64,000 nucleotides of DNA from Parapedobacter sp037190485. Lineage in GTDB: Bacteria; Bacteroidota; Bacteroidia; Sphingobacteriales; Sphingobacteriaceae. Of the stretch, positions 52,548 to 61,166 are shown piece after piece; position 1 is the stretch's first letter, and the number at the start of each line of letters is the position of its first letter. The DNA lies in the NCBI GenBank assembly GCA_037190485.1, contig JBBCJB010000001.1:1-64000 (forward strand), in the 5' to 3' direction. The notes beneath the pieces are model-generated. The model saw nothing but the letters and a program-made list of their open reading frames with translations, did not search any database and was not told where the DNA came from. Both the position numbers and the translations under genes were made by a program.

Positions 52548-53189
52548 ATGAAGAATCTCTTGTGCATCGTCGCTATTGCTGCATTCGCCGTATCCTGCCA
52601 ACAGGGACAAAAAAAGGCAGATACACCCGCTGAAGACCCCCATGCCATCACGTGCGAGCGCATCGGGCCGGTGAAACTGGGTTATTCATACGCCGCATTG
52701 GACAGCGCGCTAGGCAGCGGAAAACTGGAAAACAGCACGGCAGACGTGGACGGCAATACGGTGCATATCACGAAGGTATTCCCCAATGAGGCCGAAGAGA
52801 TCATCGTCTATTGGGCCGAAAGCCAGGAGCCCTACGCGACGATCACCAAAATTGCCGTCGCCAACAATTTCGGCCCCTATCAAACGGCCGAAGGCCTCCG
52901 CGTGGGCTCGACCCTGAACGACGTCAAGCAATACAACAACTTCATGCCCGTGACGATGACCAACTTCTACAATAACATCGACGGTTTCGCTACCATCATC
53001 GGGTTCAATGGCGGCGACATCGAGACCAAATACCCTTGTCTGGGCGGCCGGTTCGACATCGTGAAACAGCGTGGCGTAGACGTCCGTACCTTGGATGAAA
53101 TCAAACCCGAAAAGGAATTGAAGTCATCCCACAAACTCTTCAACTCCATAGACGTGGAGGTCGTGGAAATCAACATCGCCGCAAAGTAA
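52548..53189 (+). CDS. Lipoprotein of unknown function
   Basis: A 213-aa protein started at ATG 52548 (MKNLLCIVAIAAFAVSC), where a lipobox Cys at 17 follows a short signal. It has short beta-strand-rich units (GPVKLGYSYAALDSALG, EEIIVYWAESQEPYATITKIAV in part) and a stretch near DGFATIIGFNGGDIE. I do not recognise the family. It is 58 nt after valS with a near-consensus box (TAGTTTAG) in the gap, and it converges with the outer-membrane protein gene 2 nt away. Confidence 0.7.
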   Translation: MKNLLCIVAIAAFAVSCQQGQKKADTPAEDPHAITCERIGPVKLGYSYAALDSALGSGKLENSTADVDGNTVHITKVFPNEAEEIIVYWAESQEPYATITKIAVANNFGPYQTAEGLRVGSTLNDVKQYNNFMPVTMTNFYNNIDGFATIIGFNGGDIETKYPCLGGRFDIVKQRGVDVRTLDEIKPEKELKSSHKLFNSIDVEVVEINIAAK

Positions 53190-53191
53190 GA

Positions 53192-53845
53192 TCAATTGAT
53201 CCCGATGACCTTGGCCACGTTGTCCTTCAACTTGGTCACATCGGTTTTCAATCCGCCATACAGCGACAAGGCGTTTACCGAACGGCCTTGGATTTGCCGG
53301 AAGTTGTGCAGCCACCCGGTTTCCAAAAACAGGAAAAAGTTACCTATTTTGTAATCGGCCCCTACGCCGCCGCGCAATGTCGGCGTGATGTGGGTGGTTT
53401 TTTGGATTACGACCCTACTTTGCGACACCCGGACTTCGGCCCGGGGTTCGACCACCACGGCGGCACCCGGCCCGGCATAGGCGTATACGTTCAACCGATC
53501 GAGTTGCTTACGGACCCCGCCAGCAAGGTTGAGGGCATAGAAATTACTCCGCCCCTTCTCCAGGTCGTAGGTGTAGTCCGGGTCGTGTACTTGTTGGTTG
53601 TACCTGAAGGTAAGGAAATCGATAGAAGGGTAAACGAAATAATGCCGATCGGCGAGCGAGATGTCCAATCCCAAGCTGTTGGAAAATTTGGCTTGCAATA
53701 CGTCTTTGGTTTCGCCCAAGGCGAATCCCCATCCCATCCCGCTAACCACGTATATTTTCCGGTGGTGCAGGCTGTCCGTTTCGGATTGGGCCAGCGCACC
53801 CCCGACCAAACAACTGCAGATCAATGATAAAAGCGTTTTGTACAT
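53192..53845 (-). CDS. Small outer-membrane beta-barrel protein
   Basis: A 217-aa protein with a signal peptide (MYKTLLSLICSCLVGGALAQ). The mature part alternates polar and hydrophobic residues in about eight to ten strands (YFVYPSIDFLTFRY, SNFYALNLAGGVRKQL, LNVYAYAGPGAAVVV, PTLRGGVGADYKIGNFFLFL in part). It fits a small OmpA/OmpW-like outer-membrane barrel; ligand unknown. Confidence 0.75.
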   Translation of the reverse strand: MYKTLLSLICSCLVGGALAQSETDSLHHRKIYVVSGMGWGFALGETKDVLQAKFSNSLGLDISLADRHYFVYPSIDFLTFRYNQQVHDPDYTYDLEKGRSNFYALNLAGGVRKQLDRLNVYAYAGPGAAVVVEPRAEVRVSQSRVVIQKTTHITPTLRGGVGADYKIGNFFLFLETGWLHNFRQIQGRSVNALSLYGGLKTDVTKLKDNVAKVIGIN

Positions 53846-53903
53846 TTGTCCATGCTTGAAATGATGCCACTAAAACAAGATGGTTTCCAAAAAGTTTTCA
53901 TCA

Positions 53904-54518
53904 CTACAGATAACCTTTGCTTTGCGCTCCGTGATTGAACAGCAAATCAACGATGCTGAGGTTGGGCAGGAAACCGGCCTTGTCGCCGAACACCTGGTAG
54001 TAGGGTTTGCCGGTGCCGGCGGGCAACGCGCGTTTGGGGTGGATGGAATGCCTGAAGTCCGTGCCTTGCACGTAGTCCTCGCGATAACGCTCGGTAAACC
54101 CGATTTCGCGCTCCAGCTTCAACAACCTAAGCAGCAGCTCGAGTTGCGCCACGTTGTAATCTAGCAACCACGCTTGGCGTTGCCGATAAAACGGCTCAAA
54201 ATCGGCTTCAAAGAACTCGAAATATGCCGAACTGCGATAAGCCGTCTGCAGGCTCATCCAATGGAGCCGCTGCCAATCCCAATCGTAGCTGATGCGCACA
54301 TCCTTCATGCGGACATGCCCATTTCGGCCACGTTGTATCGGAACGATCAGGTCCAACTTCCCGTTGGCCGAATAAACGGAGGCCCGATTGCGGTAGGTCT
54401 GCTTGGGATAATGTTCGTAGCGTTCCAAAAGTACGGGTTGGCCTCCGCGATGGATGGCGCTGAAATAGGCAATGGGTGGCAGATAACATGCGGGCAAAAT
54501 GAGGGGGCAATTGTCCAT
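53904..54518 (-). CDS. WbqC-family protein
   Basis: A 204-aa protein started at ATG 54518 (MDNCPLILPACYLPPIAYFS); the frame to 54545 has no better start. WbqC-family motifs are ACYLPPIAYF near the start, the basic HYPKQTYRNRASVYSANGKL, then HWMSLQTAYRSSAYFEFF and DYNVAQLELLLRLL. Members are found in polysaccharide and glycosyltransferase loci and are thought to act in cell-surface glycan assembly. It is next to an acyltransferase and GT2 gene on the other strand, which fits an envelope role. Confidence 0.88.
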   Translation of the reverse strand: MDNCPLILPACYLPPIAYFSAIHRGGQPVLLERYEHYPKQTYRNRASVYSANGKLDLIVPIQRGRNGHVRMKDVRISYDWDWQRLHWMSLQTAYRSSAYFEFFEADFEPFYRQRQAWLLDYNVAQLELLLRLLKLEREIGFTERYREDYVQGTDFRHSIHPKRALPAGTGKPYYQVFGDKAGFLPNLSIVDLLFNHGAQSKGYL

Positions 54519-54574
54519 GAACCGTTGAATCGTAAGAAATATCAATTTGCGCTGTAAAAATAAGTTAATTTATC

Positions 54575-54582
54575 TAAGTTTG
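54575..54582 (+). promoter_or_regulatory. Promoter of the acyltransferase-glycosyltransferase pair
   Basis: TAAGTTTG matches TAnnTTTG, 18 nt upstream of ATG 54601. Confidence 0.65.
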
Positions 54583-54600
54583 CAGCTTCACGTACCATCA

Positions 54601-55476
54601 ATGGCCGTAATACGAAAATCTTCCGTGCTATCCTTGTTAGTCTATGTGATTTCGTTGTTGCCATTTTGGGTGCTTTACCGATTCGCTGACGTGCTCTTCG
54701 TGGTGCTGTATTACGTGATCGGCTACCGAAGAGCCGTGGTGAACGACAATCTACGGAATGCATTCCCGGAAAAGACCGACCAAGAGCGTCGGGAGATTGC
54801 CCGCAGGTTCTATCAATTCTTGCCGGATTTGATTGTCGAAGCCATCAAGATGCGGACCATTTCGGCCGATGAAATAAAAAAGCGCGTCAGTGTGAATAAC
54901 AGCGAGGAACTGGAACGTCACCTCCGTGCAGGGAAAGGCGTGGTTGGCGTTTCGGCCCATTATGCCAATTGGGAGCTTGGCATCCACCTGCTGAACCAAA
55001 TGACTGACCAACCGGTATTGATCATTTACAAGCCCTTGCATAACAAGGCTGTCGATTCGGTCTTTAATGCGATTAGAAGCCGCTTTGGTGCCATCATGGT
55101 CCCGATGAAACAAACGCTTCGCAAAATCGTGGCCCATCGGCACACCCCGCACATCAGCATGCTTTTGGCCGATCAAACACCGTTGCATCGCGATTCCGAT
55201 TATTTCATAAGCTTCCTCAACCAAGAAACGCTCGTGTACACCGGTGCTGAAAAAATTGCCAAGATGATGGACTTCCCGGTCGTGTTCTGCCATATGGATC
55301 GCATCAAACGGGGTTATTACCGCTGCACTTTCACGACGTTGGTCGAAAATCCGGCGGCGATCCCCGGCCATGGCATCACCGATATCCACAACAAATTCAC
55401 GGAGGACATCATCCGCCGAAAGCCTGAGTGGTGGCTTTGGTCGCATCGGCGATGGAAACGGAAACCCAAGGCATGA
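54601..55476 (+). CDS. LpxL/HtrB-type lysophospholipid (lipid A) acyltransferase
   Basis: A 291-aa protein started at ATG 54601 (MAVIRKSSVLSLLVYVISLL), with one N-terminal membrane segment. The catalytic motif H(x)4 is SAHYANWELG (His in HYANWE), and the later acyl-chain motif region is LLADQTPLHRDSDYF. Such enzymes add secondary acyl chains to lipid A at the inner membrane. It overlaps the next glycosyltransferase by 4 nt (ATGA), so the two form an operon with an envelope-glycolipid flavour. An earlier frame to 54547 is upstream of the promoter and ignored. Confidence 0.92.
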   Translation: MAVIRKSSVLSLLVYVISLLPFWVLYRFADVLFVVLYYVIGYRRAVVNDNLRNAFPEKTDQERREIARRFYQFLPDLIVEAIKMRTISADEIKKRVSVNNSEELERHLRAGKGVVGVSAHYANWELGIHLLNQMTDQPVLIIYKPLHNKAVDSVFNAIRSRFGAIMVPMKQTLRKIVAHRHTPHISMLLADQTPLHRDSDYFISFLNQETLVYTGAEKIAKMMDFPVVFCHMDRIKRGYYRCTFTTLVENPAAIPGHGITDIHNKFTEDIIRRKPEWWLWSHRRWKRKPKA

Positions 55477-56504
55477 AACAATATCCCAAAGTCGCCGTCG
55501 TCATCCTCAATTGGAACAACCGGTTTTTCCTGGAGAAATTCCTGCCTTCCGTCTACAACAGCGACTATCCGAATGTCGAATTCGTCGTGGGCGACAACGG
55601 GTCTACGGACGATTCGCTGTCCTTCCTGGAAACCACCTATCCAACCATCCGCATCATCCGAAATAGCAGTAACCTTGGTTATGCCGGTGGTTACAATGCG
55701 GTACTGCAACACGTAAAGGCCGAGTATTTCGTGCTGCTCAACTCGGATGTAGAGGTTACCCCTCACTGGATCACGCCGGTCATCGAATTGCTGGAGCGCC
55801 AACCGGGTATGGCCGCCGCCCAGCCGAAGATACGCGCTTACCACCAACGGGACCATTTCGAACACGCAGGGGCTGCCGGCGGTTATATCGATCGTTACGG
55901 CTTCCCGTTTTGTCGCGGTCGTATGCTACACGTCGTCGAAAAGGACCTCGGTCAATACGACGACGCCCGTGACGTATTCTGGGCAAGCGGTGCCGCCTTT
56001 TTCATCCGACGCGCCTGCTGGGAAGCTGCCGGGGGATTCGACGCGGATTTCTTTGCCCATATGGAAGAAGTCGATCTGTGCTGGCGGCTCCAACTTGCCG
56101 GATACCGCATCGGCTATTGCCCGCAATCCGTGGTCTACCACGTGGGCGGCGGCACGTTGGCACCAAGCAACCCACGGAAAACGTACCTCAATTTCCGCAA
56201 CAGCTTGTTCATGCTCCAGAAAAACCTCCCGTTGTTCGAAGCCTTATGGATCATATTCGCCCGTATGTGGATCGATCTGGTGGCCTTGATCCACTTTCTG
56301 GCCTTAGGCAAATTCCGGGACGCCTGGGCCGTGAGCCGATCGCATCAACGCTTCGTTCTCGATTTTTTCAAAACAGCCAAGAAAAGAAAGAACATCAGGG
56401 AACAAGGCCAAATCGAAGGGCGATATCGCGGTAGTTTCGTCTGGGCGTTCTACGTTCTTCGAAAAGCGACCTTCAGCAACCTACGCGATGACAACTTTGT
56501 GTAA
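55473..56504 (+). CDS. GT2 glycosyltransferase
   Basis: A 343-aa protein started at ATG 55473 (MKQYPKVAVVILNWNNRFFL). The GT-A nucleotide-sugar fold is shown by VAVVILNWNN, the VVGDNGSTDDSL loop, the DxD-like LLNSDVEV, and the acceptor region MEEVDLCWRLQLAGYRIGY. It transfers a sugar to an acceptor in the cytoplasm, possibly for a lipid-linked glycan given its acyltransferase partner (4-nt overlap). The C-terminal part (about 245-320) is a membrane-associated helix region. Substrate unknown. Confidence 0.9.
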   Translation: MKQYPKVAVVILNWNNRFFLEKFLPSVYNSDYPNVEFVVGDNGSTDDSLSFLETTYPTIRIIRNSSNLGYAGGYNAVLQHVKAEYFVLLNSDVEVTPHWITPVIELLERQPGMAAAQPKIRAYHQRDHFEHAGAAGGYIDRYGFPFCRGRMLHVVEKDLGQYDDARDVFWASGAAFFIRRACWEAAGGFDADFFAHMEEVDLCWRLQLAGYRIGYCPQSVVYHVGGGTLAPSNPRKTYLNFRNSLFMLQKNLPLFEALWIIFARMWIDLVALIHFLALGKFRDAWAVSRSHQRFVLDFFKTAKKRKNIREQGQIEGRYRGSFVWAFYVLRKATFSNLRDDNFV

Positions 56505-56535
56505 CATAGCAGCTACACGGCAACTTTTTCGCGAT

Positions 56536-56543
56536 TAAATTTG
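56536..56543 (+). promoter_or_regulatory. -7 box upstream of the 56600 gene
   Basis: TAAATTTG matches TAnnTTTG, 56 nt before ATG 56600. Confidence 0.5.
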
Positions 56544-56599
56544 TTATTCCATCGATTGTGACGCAATATTGCAAGATTGTAAACCCAAAAACGATGACC

Positions 56600-57328
56600 A
56601 TGAGAAAATTAGCAGTAACGATGGTGTTGGCTTGCTTGGTAAGCCTATATGGCCGGTCCCAGACAAACAAGGCATTGGAAGGGGCATGGCGCACGCAACA
56701 AGGCGATATCGAACAGACCGCCGTTTTCGTCGATGGCTACCTGTCGCACAGTACCTTTGACAGGAAAAACAAAAAGTTCATGGCCACGCGAGGCGGCAGC
56801 TATACGCTGGCCGGCAATAAACTAACCGTCGTTTGGCAATACGACACCGATAAAGCGGCCAATAATGAACCCAATGAAACTTGGGTAGGCCAATCCGCCA
56901 CGTTTGACATAGCCACCGGCCAGTCATTGAAGACGAACCTATCGGGAACACCGGCAACTTGGCAGCGCATCGATGGCAATGAAGGCCCAATGGCTGGGGT
57001 ATGGCGCATCAATGGGCGCAAGGAAGGCGATGGCGTGAATCCCCTGCCCTTGCGCGACCGGCGTACATTGAAAATACTGAGTGGTACGCGCTTCCAATGG
57101 ATAGCCATCAACATCAAGACCGGCGAGTTCTCCGGAACCGGTGGTGGCACGTATACGTTCAAAGACGGAAAATACATCGAAAACATCGAATTCTTTTCGC
57201 GCGACAATAATCGCGTAGGCGCTTCGCTGTCGTTCGACGGTAAAGTCGAAAATGGCCTGTGGCATCATTCCGGCTTGAGTTCTACAGGAAGCCCGATTTA
57301 CGAAACCTGGGGCAAGCTGGAAGAATAA
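56600..57328 (+). CDS. Exported protein of unknown function, repeat of a lipocalin-like motif
   Basis: A 242-aa protein with a signal peptide (MRKLAVTMVLACLVSLYGRS); ATG 56594 adds two residues. It contains two similar halves with the pattern GAW/GVW...QxG..GxYT (LEGAWRTQQGDIEQTAVFVDG in part, GGSYTLAGNKLTV; then MAGVWRINGRKEGDG, GGTYTFKDGKYIENIEF). This suggests an internal duplication of a small beta-barrel domain. Function unknown. It lies between GT2 and ligA, each in its own direction of use but all plus strand. Confidence 0.75.
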   Translation: MRKLAVTMVLACLVSLYGRSQTNKALEGAWRTQQGDIEQTAVFVDGYLSHSTFDRKNKKFMATRGGSYTLAGNKLTVVWQYDTDKAANNEPNETWVGQSATFDIATGQSLKTNLSGTPATWQRIDGNEGPMAGVWRINGRKEGDGVNPLPLRDRRTLKILSGTRFQWIAINIKTGEFSGTGGGTYTFKDGKYIENIEFFSRDNNRVGASLSFDGKVENGLWHHSGLSSTGSPIYETWGKLEE

Positions 57329-57368
57329 TAGGGTCTCCCCGAAAGAAAAAACTCGTATTTTCGCTGCC

Positions 57369-59387
57369 ATGACACCAGCAGAAGCAGCTATCCGCATCGA
57401 AGAGCTTACACGCGAACTCAACGAATACAATTACCAATATTACGTCCTCGCAAATCCGACCGTCTCCGATCATGACTTCGACTTGAAGATCAAGGAACTG
57501 GAACGACTCGAGGGCTTGTTTCCGCAACTCCTGGATCCGGATTCTCCCACCCAGAAGGTTGGCGGCGACATCACGCAACGCTTCGACACGGTACGGCACC
57601 GCTGGCCCATGCTGTCGCTCGGCAATACGTACAGTGCACAGGAGCTCCGGGATTTCGATGAGCGTGTGCGGAAAGCCATCGGCGATGATTTCCAATATGT
57701 CTGCGAGCTGAAATTCGATGGGCTGTCCATTAGCCTCACTTACGAACATGGCTTGCTCAAGCAAGCCGTTACCCGCGGCGACGGCATACAGGGCGACGAT
57801 GTTACCGCCAATGTACGAACGATAAAAAAAATACCGAACAGGCTGAAGGCCAATGCCTATCCAGACCTATTCGAGATCCGCGGTGAAATCTTCATGCATC
57901 GCCCTGCTTTCCAACGGCTCAATAATGAGCGCATCGACAACGGTGAACAAGCGTATGCCAATCCGCGCAATTTCGCAGCCGGCACGATCAAGCTGCAGGA
58001 TTCGGCGGAAGTGGCCCGCAGACCGTTGGACTGCTTCCTTTATTTCCTCTACAGCGACAACCGCGGCCGGTTGTTCAACAATCACTGGGAAAGCCTGCAA
58101 GCGGTGAAATCGTGGGGGTTCCACGTGTGTGAACATACCGCCCTATGCGCTGACATTGACGAGGCCATCGCCTTTGTGGCCAAGTGGGAAGAAGCGCGCC
58201 ACCAACTGAGCTACGACATCGATGGCATCGTCATCAAGGTAAACGACTATGGCCAACAGGAAGAGCTTGGGTTCACCGCCAAATCGCCCCGTTGGGCGAT
58301 TTCGTACAAATACAAGGCCGAACAGGTAGAAACCGTCTTCCGTTCGGTCAGCTATCAGGTGGGCCGTACCGGAGCCGTGACGCCAGTGGCCAATCTAGTG
58401 CCGGTTTTGTTGGCTGGCACGACGGTAAAACGCGCTAGCTTGCACAATGCCAACGAAATCGCCCGCCTCGATCTTCGCGAAGGCGATACCGTGTACGTGG
58501 AAAAGGGGGGCGAGATCATCCCCAAGGTCATGGGCGTGAACCTATTGAAACGCAGACCCGGTGCCGAACCCATCCCGTACCCGACGCAATGCCCCGAATG
58601 CAATACGCCACTGGTACGCAAGGAGGGGGAAGCCGCCCACTATTGCCCGAATGAAGCCGGTTGCCCACCGCAAATCGTGGGCAGGATGCAGCACTTCATC
58701 GGCCGGAAAGCCATGGATATCGAGGGCATGGGCGATGAAACCATCGAGACATTCTTCAAGCGGGGTTTATTATTCACCATCACGGACATCTACGCGCTCA
58801 AGGACAAGCAGGACATCCTCATCCAGCTCGAGCGCTTCGGCCAGAAGTCGATAGACAACATGCTAGCCGGTATCGAAAAATCCAAAAGCAAACCGTTCGA
58901 GAAGGTGCTCTTCGCGCTTGGCATCCGGTATGTGGGCGAAACCGTCGCCAAGAAATTGGCGCTGTATTTCAAGAACGTCGATGCATTGGCTGCCGCTTCC
59001 AAGGAAGAAATCGAATCGGTACACGAAATCGGGGAGCGGATCGCCGAAAGCGTTACCGACTATTTTGCCAACGAGACGCATCGGATCCAAATCGAGCAGC
59101 TGAAAGGACATGGCCTCCAGATGAGCGTTGAAGAGAAGGCCACCGAGCGACTCGGCGATTCGCTGCTCGGCAAAACGTTCGTTATCTCCGGGGTGTTCGA
59201 ACAATTCAGCCGCGAGGAGCTTTCCGCGCTTATCGAAAGCCACGGTGGCAAGCTGTTGAGCAGCATTTCAGGCAAATTGGACTACTTGGTCGCCGGCGAC
59301 AAAATGGGTCCGTCCAAATTGGCGAAGGCCGAGAAATTGGGCATACCGATCGTTTCGGAAAAGGAAATCCTCCAAATGATCGATTGA
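57369..59387 (+). CDS. ligA: NAD-dependent DNA ligase
   Basis: A 672-aa protein (MTPAEAAIRIEELTRELN). The adenylated lysine is in CELKFDGLSIS (about residue 114), the adenylation and OB domains follow, four Cys of the zinc finger are in CPECNTPL and later Cys-rich YCPNEAGC (about 408-432), helix-hairpin-helix repeats lie at about 445-580, and a BRCT domain ends the protein (about 590-672). It seals nicks in replication and repair using NAD+. Length and order are standard. Confidence 0.97.
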   Translation: MTPAEAAIRIEELTRELNEYNYQYYVLANPTVSDHDFDLKIKELERLEGLFPQLLDPDSPTQKVGGDITQRFDTVRHRWPMLSLGNTYSAQELRDFDERVRKAIGDDFQYVCELKFDGLSISLTYEHGLLKQAVTRGDGIQGDDVTANVRTIKKIPNRLKANAYPDLFEIRGEIFMHRPAFQRLNNERIDNGEQAYANPRNFAAGTIKLQDSAEVARRPLDCFLYFLYSDNRGRLFNNHWESLQAVKSWGFHVCEHTALCADIDEAIAFVAKWEEARHQLSYDIDGIVIKVNDYGQQEELGFTAKSPRWAISYKYKAEQVETVFRSVSYQVGRTGAVTPVANLVPVLLAGTTVKRASLHNANEIARLDLREGDTVYVEKGGEIIPKVMGVNLLKRRPGAEPIPYPTQCPECNTPLVRKEGEAAHYCPNEAGCPPQIVGRMQHFIGRKAMDIEGMGDETIETFFKRGLLFTITDIYALKDKQDILIQLERFGQKSIDNMLAGIEKSKSKPFEKVLFALGIRYVGETVAKKLALYFKNVDALAAASKEEIESVHEIGERIAESVTDYFANETHRIQIEQLKGHGLQMSVEEKATERLGDSLLGKTFVISGVFEQFSREELSALIESHGGKLLSSISGKLDYLVAGDKMGPSKLAKAEKLGIPIVSEKEILQMID

Positions 59388-59412
59388 CGGTCGCAAAATC
59401 ATTTTTTTGCGT

Positions 59413-59420
59413 TAACTTTG
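59413..59420 (+). promoter_or_regulatory. -7 box directly before dapA
   Basis: TAACTTTG ends 6 nt before ATG 59427, predicting a very short leader. Confidence 0.65.
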
Positions 59421-59426
59421 AGCGCT

Positions 59427-60302
59427 ATGAACCAACTTTACGGCGCAGGGGTGGCATTGGTGACCCCTTTTCTTTCGGACGGATCAATTGACTTCGCGGG
59501 TTTGGAACGGCTTATCGAACACCAGATCAAGGGCGGGATGGATTACTTGGTCTCCCTGGGCACCACCGGCGAGGTGGCTACCCTCGACGACGACGAACGG
59601 AATTCCGTGTGGAAGTTCACCGCCGAGAAAGTGGCCGGACGCCTACCGCTCGTCGCGGGCATTGGCGGCAACAATACCGCCGAAATCGAACGCCAACTAC
59701 GGTCGTTCGACGTTGCAGGCTACGCCGCGATACTCTCGGTAAGCCCCTACTACAATAAACCCACGCAAGACGGCATTTACCGGCACTACGAGGCCATTGC
59801 AACGGCCTCCCCCCTGCCGATCATCCTCTATAACGTCCCCGGACGCACCGGGAGCAACGTAAGCCCCGAGACGACTGTCCGGTTGGCGAGCGATTTCACC
59901 AACATCGTGGCCACGAAAGAAGCCTCCGGAAGTTTCGATCAATTCAGCAAGATCATGCGTGATAAACCGGAAGGTTTCCTGCTTATATCGGGCGACGACC
60001 CGGTAACGCTGCCGATGATGGCCTTGGGGGCTGCTGGAATCATCTCCGTGGTTGGCAACGCCTTCCCGGCTGAAGTCGCTTCCTTGGCTAGGCTGTGCCG
60101 CGAAGGCGATTACGTCGCTGCGCGCCGAATTCACGGCAACCTGATCCGGCTCACGGAGCTGTGTTTTGCCGAAGGGAACCCCGCAGGCGTGAAAGCCATC
60201 CTGCATCAGCTGGGCATTTGCGGGCCTGCCGTGCGGTTGCCGCTCGTGGAGGCGAGCGTCAACCTGAGCGGGCTCATCCATGATGAATTGCGGAAAAGAT
60301 AG
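59427..60302 (+). CDS. dapA: 4-hydroxy-tetrahydrodipicolinate synthase
   Basis: A 291-aa TIM barrel started at ATG 59427 (MNQLYGAGVALVTPF). Schiff-base lysine is in IVATKEASGSF (about residue 162), the Tyr-containing loop is SPYYNKPTQDGIYRHY, and the loop SLGTTGEVATL is standard. It condenses pyruvate and aspartate semialdehyde for lysine and diaminopimelate. The upstream start at 59418 lies inside the promoter spacing and is not used. The GT2 gene begins 12 nt after the stop. Confidence 0.96.
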   Translation: MNQLYGAGVALVTPFLSDGSIDFAGLERLIEHQIKGGMDYLVSLGTTGEVATLDDDERNSVWKFTAEKVAGRLPLVAGIGGNNTAEIERQLRSFDVAGYAAILSVSPYYNKPTQDGIYRHYEAIATASPLPIILYNVPGRTGSNVSPETTVRLASDFTNIVATKEASGSFDQFSKIMRDKPEGFLLISGDDPVTLPMMALGAAGIISVVGNAFPAEVASLARLCREGDYVAARRIHGNLIRLTELCFAEGNPAGVKAILHQLGICGPAVRLPLVEASVNLSGLIHDELRKR

Positions 60303-60314
60303 CTGGACCTGTAT

Positions 60315-61154
60315 ATGGAATCTGTTCGTCTTTCGGTCGTTATTCCGTGCTACAATCACGGGAAATACCTGATGGATGCACTGGATTGCTTCCCGGATTA
60401 CGTTAAACAAAAAAAATATGAAATAATCATCGTGGATGATGGCTCCACGGACCCGGAAACCCTTTCGGTCCTGGAGCGCCTCAAGCACGAAAATTACCGT
60501 ATCATACGCCAACCGAACCAAGGGCTTTCCAGCGCACGGAATGCGGGTATCGTGCAGGCCCGGGGTGAATACATCTACCCCTTGGATAGTGACGACAAAG
60601 TGTCGGTTGGCTTCTTCGACGAGGCAATCGCCATCCTGGACAACCATCCCGAATTTACGGTCGTCTATTCCGATGGCGAGTATTTCGGCACGCGCCAAGG
60701 ACCTTGGGTCGTTGGCGAATTCAACCTACAGCGTCTGATGATTTGGAACTACCTACATTCAGGCGCCGTTTTCAGGAAAGAGGCTTGGCAGCGAATAGGC
60801 GGGTATGACACGAACCTCAATCATATGGGGTTCGAAGATTGGGATCTTTGGTTATCGATTGCGTTTTCGGGGGGAAAGTTCCACTACCTGCACCATACCG
60901 GGTATTCCTATCGAATAACGCCAGACTCTATGGTCAGGAGATTTTCCAAGGAGAAATACAGGCAGATGCATGATTACATCAAAACGAAGCACAGTACATA
61001 CCTAAGTGATGACCACATCAATGTACACTTGGTTACTGTCATGAAAAGAAGCAAGAAACTATGGCTGAAATTACTTTTACGCGTCTACTTCCCAAAACTC
61101 CTCACGTTCTTGGTCAAAAAGAAAATATTCGATAGCGAAAAAATCTTCACTTAG
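60315..61154 (+). CDS. GT2 glycosyltransferase
   Basis: A 279-aa protein (MESVRLSVVIPCYNHGKYLM). The GT-A fold is clear: VVIPCYNHGKYL, IIIVDDGSTDPETL, the NQGLSSARNAGI loop and the PLDSDDKV metal-binding region. GFEDWDLWLSIAFSGGKFHY gives the acceptor part. It starts 12 nt after dapA, probably cotranscribed, and marks a shift to more AT-rich DNA. The C-terminal basic helices (RSKKLWLKLLLRVYFPKLL) may anchor it to the membrane. Substrate unknown. Confidence 0.9.
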   Translation: MESVRLSVVIPCYNHGKYLMDALDCFPDYVKQKKYEIIIVDDGSTDPETLSVLERLKHENYRIIRQPNQGLSSARNAGIVQARGEYIYPLDSDDKVSVGFFDEAIAILDNHPEFTVVYSDGEYFGTRQGPWVVGEFNLQRLMIWNYLHSGAVFRKEAWQRIGGYDTNLNHMGFEDWDLWLSIAFSGGKFHYLHHTGYSYRITPDSMVRRFSKEKYRQMHDYIKTKHSTYLSDDHINVHLVTVMKRSKKLWLKLLLRVYFPKLLTFLVKKKIFDSEKIFT

Positions 61155-61166
61155 CCCGGTTGCCAG

